The notes under the pieces are model-generated. The model searched no databases. It saw nothing but the letters and a program-made list of their open reading frames with translations, and was not told the DNA's origin. Shown in pieces: positions 56,280 through 64,000 of a stretch of DNA of 64,000 nucleotides. The stretch's first letter is position 1; each line of letters starts with the position of its first letter. Source of the stretch: Heligmosomoides polygyrus polygyrus (lineage: Eukaryota > Nematoda > Chromadorea > Rhabditida > Heligmosomidae); NCBI GenBank assembly GCA_947396885.1, contig OX377204.1, forward strand, positions 56,097,139 through 56,161,138, written 5' to 3'. The position numbers were made by a program, and so were the translations under genes.

Positions 56280-57680
56280 AAGTTAGAATTGACCTGGGAA
56301 GTCAAAATGCCATTGAATTTTCAGTGCAAGGGTAATTTTGCCGTACCCTGTACTATAAATAGAGACAAACATCATGTATGGCTTTGTGCGACAACCGGCA
56401 ACGAAGCCACAATAGTACGAATCTGGATTCGCAAAATCGCTCTTCCCATATGTGCACAAAAGTTCTTATACTCTGCGACAGCAACAGGTTGTAACTTTGC
56501 AGTTCGCGGGGTTGCTCTGGTTTTTTTTAAATTGAGATTGTTGTCCTTTGCTGCCATGTAACACAGACCTTTCTCAAAAACCTGATTGAAAAACTTCATT
56601 AGTCACCCAGTAGGCTTCTAGCGTTGCAACTTCCATACGGCTCATTGTAACCTGTTTCATTTCCTGACTTAATCTCCTTAATACGCGATCTCTCCTAACA
56701 AACAAGCAAAAACTTTTGGGTAGCTCATCAAAGCACAAGGCACGTGGCCCATAACAATTCCTATTATCTCCGTTTAAGGAGCGGAAGCAGAACTAATTAC
56801 GATGAAGGTTGGGAATGCAGCTGGACCAGGTGATGTTGTAGAAGAAACACGGTAAGGGAAACATTGGAGTGCAAAATGAATTGGAATGAGCAGACCCCAA
56901 TGCGGCTGTTTGCGAATCGTTGTCAACCACCGACTCAAGCATTTGATCTACTCAGACATTTTGGTGGGTGGACCGCTTACCAAGCGCCGGTCAAAATCAC
57001 GACCACAACCGGTCGACAAGACGAAGTGGGCGGTATTAACCCGAAACATTTGCCGTTGCCCCGAAATATCCGTCGGTCCACCGGCGTTTGACAACCTTAA
57101 CGTCTGCGGTCCACAACCACTGATGGCCTGCGGTTCATAACCACCAATTTAGATGACTGGCGGTTCACAACCTTTAACGTCGACATGACCGGCGGTTCAT
57201 AACCGCGACCAAGCTTGTTTAATCATGGCGTGCTGCTCACACGACTCCCGCATCCAGCCTGACCATATCTTCTTATGTTAGCCAAGTTCGTTTACAACTG
57301 GCAACTTCAGTCTCGCAGTTTGTTAATGAAATGTTTAGACTCTCACCGAAACATCATCGAATCTACCCCGTTTCACCGAGCTACTACACCGACAGCGGGT
57401 TCACTTTGAAGCTCCAAACGTTGTAAGCATGACCCAGAAAGACAGCTGGCACTATTGTATTGCACTTTCACAGCTCCGGCTGAGGTCGAGAAGTGGTCGC
57501 AATTTTATTCACCCGAAATTCGCCCAGGGGGAACAGTTGGTGTGATGATTACGAATCTGACATTCGTTTTTGGTATTACGGTAGAGTACGGTAGGATGCG
57601 GTGCGGTTGAGTAAGGTTGCTGCTGCTGTAACCTACCGTAATCGGCCAAAATTTTAAAGGCCGGCTTCAGCTTCGTCATC
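56280..57680. other. mostly unassigned; degenerate GGCGGTTCACAACC repeats
   Basis: 57075-57215 has five imperfect copies of KGCGGTTCAYAACCRC spaced about 30 bp apart. Other than the candidate exon at 56607-56694, nothing else was recognised. Confidence 0.5.
56607..56694 (-). CDS. candidate exon, unknown gene
   Basis: Acceptor TTGTTTGTTAG and donor TGG|GTGACT bound one base plus 29 codons: RDRVLRRLSQEMKQVTMSRM, then EVATLEAYW. It looks like helical coding sequence, faintly like a nuclear-receptor ligand-binding helix pair. Its end phase (0) does not match the phase-1 start of the cyclase exon at 54706. Confidence 0.25.
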
Positions 57681-57689
57681 AGGACCTGT

Positions 57690-58645
57690 TACCACCTTGG
57701 GCGAAGGTTGGCTTAATAATTTTTTCGACCTCTATTCGACCTCTGGAGTTGTGAAGGTACAACTGTGCCAGGCAACCAATTTTAGGCTCTGTCGCAAATT
57801 TCACTTGTATCACCTGTCGTCCCGTTTCATTCGTCCCTGTCGGGTGCCAGAGTGGTCCAATGGGTCCTCCTCGCTCGGAGGACACGAAGAGCGTCATATC
57901 GATCGTTCAGGGCTTTCACGAAGAAGTCCGACAAACGCCTTGGTGGCCGTCCTAGTGTTCTTTTGGCATCTCGCGGAATCCAGTCGGTGACGGCTCTCGT
58001 CCAGCGGGTGTCTGCGAATCGAATTACGTGGCCGGGTCACCTAATTTTCGAGGACTTGGCCCATGCGACAGCGTCTCTGATCTTCGAACGTCGGCGAAGC
58101 TCGGAACTCTGGAGGCCTTCTTTCACTTGCGTGGGTCGTATCACTCCGGGAATCGTCTTCTCGATTCCACGCTGCGCGACGCTGATCGCGTGTTCATCCT
58201 GATTTCGTATAGCCCAGATCTCTGAGGCGTGTGTTAGGAGAGGAAGAATGGTAGAGTCGAATAGTTGGACACGGAGTCGGACGTTCTTCGTCTTCTTCAC
58301 GACTTTTTCGACGCTCTCGAAAGCTCCCCAAGCCGCTCGTTTCCTCCTGTCCAGCTCCGACGCTAGGTCGTTGACCATATTGACTTCGCGACCCAGATGC
58401 ACACAGCTGGAGCATTCGGAGATGTTCGTTCCGTTGAGCGAGAATGGGGCATCAGAAACTTGTCCGTTCCTCATGAACGTCGTCTTCGTAAGACTCAGTG
58501 CAGTCCAACGCTTCCACATACACGATCGAAGTCGGCCAGCATTCGTTCCGCCTGACTGATGCTCGGTGTTATGAGCACGATGTCGTCAGCGAAGCCCAGA
58601 TGGTGCAGTTGCCGGCCGTCGACCTTGTCGCAGATCTACAGGAAT
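57690..58645 (-). mobile_element. second LINE family (RTE-like), 5'-truncated
   Basis: From 58645 downward: VDGRQLHHLGFADDIVLITP (catalytic FADD box), then LTKTTFMRNGQVSDAPFSLN, a LGREVNMVNDLASELDRRKR block, a LTHASEIWAIR segment and a C-terminal [13 protein letters not shown] end near 57860. This differs from the YADD family elsewhere in the window. One frameshift near 58505 and further breaks after 58037 make it inactive; endonuclease and early RT are missing. Confidence 0.88.
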
Positions 58646-59231
58646 ATTTGTTCCCCTAGGTTTTCAAACATTTTGAAATACTCATAGTATAGGCTTACAT
58701 TGATGATCACCCAGGTGTTTGTCACTCCTGGTGAAAATTTTTTGATTTTGATACAACTTTCTGCCTTTTGGTGGTTGCAGAGAAGCTGCATGTATAAGAC
58801 GTGCAGTGTTGAAGAACATGTTTGCTTCACAAGTTTTTTTTTGCTTTATTTCATGAACGCTATAGTTGTTAGAAACTTCTCTAGTTGTTCAACACGAGGT
58901 TTCTACACCATTTGTGTAAAATAGTAAAAAATTTAGTAAAAGTAAGGTAAGGTAATATAAAATCAGAATAGAATGGTATTTCAGAGATAAGTCATGATGT
59001 GCAAAGAGCATGCAGCCATTGGAACAGAACAACATCCTCACACCTTACGAGCCGGAGCACTACTCCTGCGCCACCACCGCCGCTTGCGTACCATTCTTGC
59101 AGAGTCCCCATCCCTCACCACTCTCGCGCTAGCTCTTTCGAGCGGCCAGCTCACAGTCAACCCCTTAAATTTCGACAGGTCACAACACACTAAGGAGCTT
59201 CATTTTGCAATTTTGATACCCATATTCGTAG
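58646..59231. other. unassigned sequence
   Basis: No exon with convincing signals on either strand. Confidence 0.45.
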
Positions 59232-59443
59232 TCAGCATTCCGAGCTCTTTCTAATGACTCTGGTCTCCACACTAAGTTCCATTGGAGGTCGATATCCTTC
59301 CCTAGTGACGGTCTGATCGATTTTGATCACACGACGAAAAGCCTTTTGTAAGAACGGGACTGCCACCACTTCCAATACTATGTTGAACGGAAAGTTTTTT
59401 CCACGCTTGACCGCTACAGCAGTGACGAATTGCCTATCTGTCA
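59232..59443 (-). CDS. candidate exon, unknown gene
   Basis: A strong acceptor (TTTGTTTGTCTCTCAG) opens a 70-codon frame: FVTAVAVKRGKNFPFNIVLE, then VTREGYRPPMELSVETRV, to a stop. The GYRPPM stretch recalls the C-terminal part of tyrosine-kinase domains, but the residues around it do not support a kinase call. Confidence 0.25.
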
Positions 59444-59602
59444 CTGAGAGACAAACAAAGTAACGTCACTTTCAAGCCACAATCAACAATATCGATCGAT
59501 ATTCATAGCCTGATCTATATGTGACACCTCTTCTGATATTGAGAGTAAGTAGTGACCATTTTTAACGATCCCCTTAGTTGCCCCTTCACTGGTCCTCCTT
59601 GG

Positions 59603-59955
59603 TGGGTTGACTCATGTGATGGAGGTGAGGGGTTTGGTTCCTGCATTTTTGCATTTGAACTGATTGGTTGAGATTTGGGGGCATCTGACGTCTATACCAG
59701 ACGTTTTCTCGTTTTCTTTCAGACGTTTTGTGCGCATTTTCCAGCTGTACGCTGTGGTATTCAACATGCTGATGTACAGATGTTCAACAACAGTGGTACT
59801 CTCCACAGCGTACAGCTGGAAAATGCGCAGAAAACGTCTGAAAATGGTATAGACATCAAAATCTCCCAAATCTCAACCAATCAGTTGAAATGCAAAAATG
59901 CGGCAGCGCAGAGGAACCAAACCCCTCACCTCCCTCACATGAGTCAACCCACAAC
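59603..59955. mobile_element. small foldback/MITE-like element
   Basis: Arms of about 150 bp (GGGTTGACTCATGTGATGG ... GTACGCTGTGG and inverse) are separated by a loop of about 50 bp at 59757-59805. Relatives of the arm lie at 13430-13580 and 15391-15490. Confidence 0.85.
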
Positions 59956-60440
59956 CCACCTGCGCGCCACTGACTGCAGAAGCATCGCGGACGTACAAGA
60001 CGCCAAACGCGTGACGCGCCGTATTCCATTGTGACCCCCTACTCCATGGGTTTAACGACTTGGCAAAAATAAACACATTTTCATACTAACTGGGATTCTC
60101 GCTATCTCACTCGCTCCCCCTTCAGGCGTACGCTTCAGACCCTTTCCTTGATAGTCTCCCATACAGTCCCTCCCTACTGGTCCCCCCTTACTGGAGCTGG
60201 TTCCCCTCAATGATCCTCCCTGACCGAACGACGTTCGGCACGTATTCTAATTTCCAGACACCTTTAGCGACGTTTACGGCAAGTCTTCTGAGTCCCCAGG
60301 CACGTAGAAGACGTCTAGGTATTTCCCGCCAATTTCCGCTATTTTATGATTAATTCCCCTCCCCCTATTTTATGAGTCAGCTCTCAGCGGATTATTTCAC
60401 AGCATTATAGTAAGTACAGTACATACAGCATATAGTACAT
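59956..60440 (-). repeat. inverse copies of the 13.3-kb and 15.6/26-kb repeat families
   Basis: 60000-60085 mirrors 13280-13420; 60115-60165 mirrors 13140-13240; 60170-60420 parallels 26170-26470 (CTGGTTCCCCTCAATGATC). Confidence 0.65.
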
Positions 60441-61320
60441 GGATATTATGGATAATTTGAGTGATGCTATCGGTTTTTTCTCAGATCTGCCCAATCGGGG
60501 TGGGAGTTGCGTGATTGTGTTGGTCAACGGAAGCGCTTCACAGCAAATGGGTCGCTTCGATCAAGCAGTAGTATCGGCCAGTGTAATCGATTTTCGGAAC
60601 GCGATACTGAATTGCTCTCAGATACATTGAAGGAAGGAAAATCAAATGGAGACGGAAAATCCCACCACATATAAAAGAGGATGGAATGAGTCACTTTCTG
60701 TAGTGGTTCTTCAATAGCAAAAATTAAGTTCCCGCCCTCCCCTCTCCAATTTTTCGACCACACCAGGCTCTCGTATATAATTCTTCCCGTACGAAAATTA
60801 GTGGCCAATGTCGTAATCTGGAAGGCGCTCTTTTTGAATTGAAAATTGTTCCCTTTGATCCCAAGAGCGTGCTAACTTAGCGCGCTGGGTCACGAGGCTA
60901 TTTCTGCCTGCCCAGGTCCTATAGTTTTGAGCGGTGGACCAGGACAGGTCAACGAAGGAAGTTCGTCGGACCTACGCTCGGTTCAACTAAGCTTTCAACC
61001 AAGTCTTGCTCTAAGGTCCCAATTTTCGGCAGTGCTTTGACCAATTTCCATAGCACTGTATGCAGAGGAGGATAGTATTTTTGTCTTAAGTCACCTACTC
61101 CGATATTCGTCACACCTCGTGGCATAAAGCACAGCGACCGGACGAAAGCGGTCAGGCGTTCAATTAGGCTTGACGAGCTGCAATGAGTTGTGAACACAAC
61201 CCTAGACGAAGCAGGAGTGCGGCGGACCTTTTCTTGAGTGCTAACAGGGACGCGAGTGATACTCAACAAGGCATCAATCTGTAGCAGGCGCACGTTTCTA
61301 CGTGTTCGACTTCGACGCTA
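60441..61320. other. unassigned sequence with one GATCGGGGTGGG module
   Basis: 60480-60520 has AATCGGGGTGGGAGTTGCGT, inverse of the module at 9575. No gene was recognised. Confidence 0.45.
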
Positions 61321-61329
61321 GAGATGTTT

Positions 61330-61600
61330 CCTTAGGTCTATGTTATACTTCGGCGACGCGTCGGTGATGCTGTGTTGCGCGCGACAGTGTTACGCAGTGC
61401 GTAGCAGCCCGCGTAAGGCCTTTGTCATACCATCGCTCACCCCGAGCGATGCCTAATGATAAGTTGCCATATCGATAGCGCGAAGCGATGAGTCGATATG
61501 GGAGCCTATCATTAGGCTTCGCTCGGGGTGAGCGATGGTATGACATAGGCCTAACGTCGCCGAAAACAGCGTCGCCGAAGTAAAACATAGGCCTTAGCCA
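61330..61600. repeat. nested palindromic element with TAGGCCTATGT ends
   Basis: Outer arms: CTTAGGTCTATGTTATACTT at 61331 and AGTAAAACATAGGCCTTAG at 61579. Inner arms: about 61414-61461 and 61508-61553, nearly perfect, with CATACCATCGCTCACCCCGA and its inverse. Confidence 0.85.
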
Positions 61601-61739
61601 GCGTTGGTGGCCGGCGAAGCCGACGACTAGCGCTGGTTCAGGTATAATGAGCTGGAAGCAGTCAGTTTCCACCTCGATCAGCTCACAGAAATAGATAAAT
61701 GAGGATCACATTCTGAGTGTATGAATTGTAAAGGTGTTC

Positions 61740-62095
61740 GACTAGAAGATGGACAGGGACTCTAAGAGGAGCTTAGTCACACCGATGAGTCACTCTTCCC
61801 GCAGCTTGATTCCTCTCTTTCAGAGCGTGGCCGGCTGTCAGGGGAGATGCCTGCGAGCCGCCGTCGGGAGCGGCTGCCTCGAGCTGTGCCGGCAGCACCG
61901 TCACCCGTCACCTCCAGAACCTACCGCGATCCATCGACGTGCCGACCCCGATTCCATCCCGTCGTCAGTCTACAGTCGTCACCCTACCTGTGATCTGCCC
62001 ATCGTCCGTCTATTAAAGATAAATCTCTATCTTATTCTGTTCGTGTCCTGAGGCAGTGAAGCACCTTCCACGGCGCGACGTTTACTGGTAGCAGC
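61740..62095 (+). repeat. possible LTR/leader of a retroelement
   Basis: ATTAAAGATAAATCTC (61 bp before the end) and a GTTCGTGTCCTGAGGC segment precede a primer-site-like TGGTAGCAGCGAG at 62096. No second LTR is within the window, so this rests on layout only. Confidence 0.3.
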
Positions 62096-63728
62096 GAGTG
62101 GTTCCCGTCGTTGGGAACGGGAAGCGGTAGTCTCCGGTGAGGTGAGTTTTTTTCTATAGCTCTGCAAGAGCCGAACCCTGTCTGGCCAACTGTGTTTCCG
62201 CTCCCGGAGTTGAGTGACGGAGCTGGTGCACAAAGGCATCTCCGCACAAAGACTACCGTGCGCATGCTCCTCATGCGACTGCAGCGCAGACGACAGATCG
62301 CGCAAGCTGACCATCCAGCTCTTTGTCCCGGAATTCGGGCAGCCGGTGCGAAGTTTAAATTTCCTAGGCGCGGTCCGCCGGCGCAGGGTAGTTTTTCGCG
62401 AGGGACCCAGCAATGGTCGAAAACTTGCAATTCCCGGGATAAGTTTTTTAATTCGGAATGTCACCCTAGAGCAAGGGTCTAACTTGCACCCCCGAGGGGG
62501 CAGTGTCGTGTGTCCCCGGGGACCTGTAAGGTCCGAAACCAGTGTTACGAGCTCGTTTGAGGTGTTGGCTCCGCAGAGAGGCGTCGAGCAGTCGTTTCGT
62601 TTTCGTGGAAATGTGGTTCAGTGTCGTGGTTGGCTCCGCAGGGTGGCGTTGAGCAGCAGTTTCGTCTCCGGAGAATTGTATCAGGCAGTCGACGTACAGC
62701 ATGCGAATAGGTAAGGTCGTGAATCCGCCATGTGAAGGCGAGTATAGTGGATATGCTTCGTAAGGTGCAAAATGTTATTTAGGTTATAGCCTCGAGGGTG
62801 AGACCCGATTCGGGCAAGGTGTAAGGGACTCTACGGTGAGCGCTCAGGGTAGTACTAGGAAACAAGGACCAATTGAGCAGCGTCCGTAGGCATTTTGACG
62901 GTACCGCGACGGGGTAGTCGAGCCCGCGCTCAAGTGTCCGACTCTGGGCGCGGCGTCTTCCTTGAAGTTCGGCGGCTTTCGCCCTTTGAACATCCGAGCC
63001 GCCATATCAGCTCATCCCCGCTACGGTATCTTTATTTTAGTGGGAGCCCGAGGAACCCATCTACGGACCCGTTGGCTTGACCGGCAAAATAAAGGCTTAA
63101 TTAGGATGGAGAGCTTCTGGATGAAGCAGGCCCTTTTCGAAATCACTATTTTTTCTTTCCTTTTTCGGCTTGTGGGCCATAACCGGAAAGATAGTCGTCA
63201 GGAAGCGGCTCCGTTGCACTTTTCGCTCTCAGCATCGAGTCAGCAAAGGTCAACAGTTTGAATTCCAGCGAATGCCAAGCTCCACGATGCGTTTCGCGAT
63301 AACGGAAATGTTATGGGACCCACTCCTCGGCCTCGCGATCGGAATGAAGATATCGGAGGCTTCTGCTCGGAGCGGCACATATCAGCGGAACGATCTAGGG
63401 TGTTAATGTCAATGTTTATTTTCACACCGCCGCGTCTGGGAGACGGTCCGCGCGGATTACGGTAGAGAGCAGCCGACCACTCACGCGACTCAGTCCGGGC
63501 CCCGCCCCACAGTACCACCCGCCCCTCCCCGCGGAGGCCCGTCTCATTCGTACTCGGTGCGACCCTCCCTGCTGGTGGTCGGACCGCTCTTCATCGGCGC
63601 TCGCGTACTGTATTCTGCTATATTCGTTCCTGGAAGAACCGTTACCCGTCAACTGCAACTGGGATCAGCCTCGTCTCGTCGGACAAGCAGGTAAGCCACT
63701 TTCTTAAGTCGTTGGGTGGCGATAGAGC
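62096..63728 (+). other. probable untranslated leader of the right-edge retroelement
   Basis: GC-richer than the rest of the window, with a duplicated GGTTGGCTCCGCAGRG segment (about 62563 and 62627). No frame carries recognisable motifs. Confidence 0.3.
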
Positions 63729-64000
63729 ATGGGACCCATCACGCGGTCTCAGGCTGCTTCGTCAGACAACGGCGACTCTTTGGCTGCAAGTGCCACGACA
63801 CCCGTCAACCTACCTGAAATTGTTACCGCGCCATTGGCGCGTGTGCTAACGGACATAGCGGACGACGCGACCATTCATGGTCGCGATGCGAGGCAACTTC
63901 GCGATGCTACGTCGGATGCGATCTATCAGTCGACCTCCCACCTGGCCCAGCACGTCAATCGTGGAAATGCCGCCTTGGCGGAGGGATTCAACGAGTCGTT
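63729..64000 (+). CDS. partial ORF at window edge, gag-like
   Basis: ATG at 63729 opens 90 codons without a stop to the window end. It begins MGPITRSQAASSDNGDSLAA and continues LPEIVTAPLARVLTDIADDA and a helical QSTSHLAQHVNRGNAALAEG. Its place downstream of an LTR-like leader and its helical, Ala-rich content fit a retroelement gag. I recognise no domain, so host gene exon remains possible. Confidence 0.45.
   Translation, partial: MGPITRSQAASSDNGDSLAASATTPVNLPEIVTAPLARVLTDIADDATIHGRDARQLRDATSDAIYQSTSHLAQHVNRGNAALAEGFNES

Noticed and set aside
58636..58830. Possible cyclase N-terminal exon on the minus strand
   Set aside because: Splice signals are fair, but the peptide has no ectodomain motif and the phase does not fit the exon at 54706.

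Overview
The window is nematode-type nuclear DNA. The introns that can be resolved inside genes are short (about 45-65 nt) with TTTCAG-like acceptors. The host exons belong to a nematode-style receptor guanylate cyclase, and the repeats are an animal set: mariner, Tc1, PIF/Harbinger, two RTE-type LINE families, a Ty3/gypsy LTR element and a tRNA-derived SINE. A strongylid worm such as a hookworm is my best guess; this is inference from the style of the LINEs and SINE, not a database match. Most of the sequence is transposon debris.

The backbone is one host gene on the minus strand. Eight exons of a receptor-type guanylate cyclase can be pieced together at 54581-54706, 24070-24185, 21739-21858, 20557-20692, 12963-13087, 5752-5945, 5610-5688 and 5450-5560. 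They encode the second half of the extracellular ANF-receptor-like domain, the single transmembrane helix and the start of the kinase-homology region. All seven junctions are in phase with no stop codon. One intron is 30.4 kb and two are about 7 kb, and nearly every mobile element in the window sits in one of them. The first exons and the catalytic half were not found. The window may simply end too early on both sides.

Layout from left to right. 1-5 kb: mariner end, 5'-truncated RTE, SINE. 5.4-5.95 kb: cyclase exons. 6.4-9.0 kb: long foldback element. 9.5-12.5 kb: repeat modules around an RTE endonuclease fragment. 13.1-15.6 kb: duplicated repeat with a SINE insertion. 15.6-17.5 kb: repeat that has captured a TMBIM (Bax-inhibitor-like) gene fragment. 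17.6-19.4 kb: foldback with tRNA-like arms. 20.5-24.2 kb: cyclase exons. 24.5-36.8 kb: GC-rich and simple repeats, a TA/TG tract and the longest RTE copy. 38.2-47 kb: a nest in which an apparently intact 5.5-kb Harbinger element has split a mariner, with the pair framed by two related 41-bp satellites in opposite orientation. 48.9-53.7 kb: a gypsy-like LTR retrotransposon lacking its RT. 54.6 kb: cyclase exon. 55-56.3 kb: Tc1-like pseudogene. 57.7-58.6 kb: second LINE family. 59.6-61.6 kb: small foldbacks. 61.7-64 kb: the likely 5' end of another retroelement, with an ORF running off the edge.

The two most notable items are the Harbinger element, with terminal inverted repeats of about 1 kb and two complete-looking genes, and the cyclase gene spread by transposons over about 49 kb. 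I found no CRISPR array, rRNA gene or convincing functional tRNA gene.
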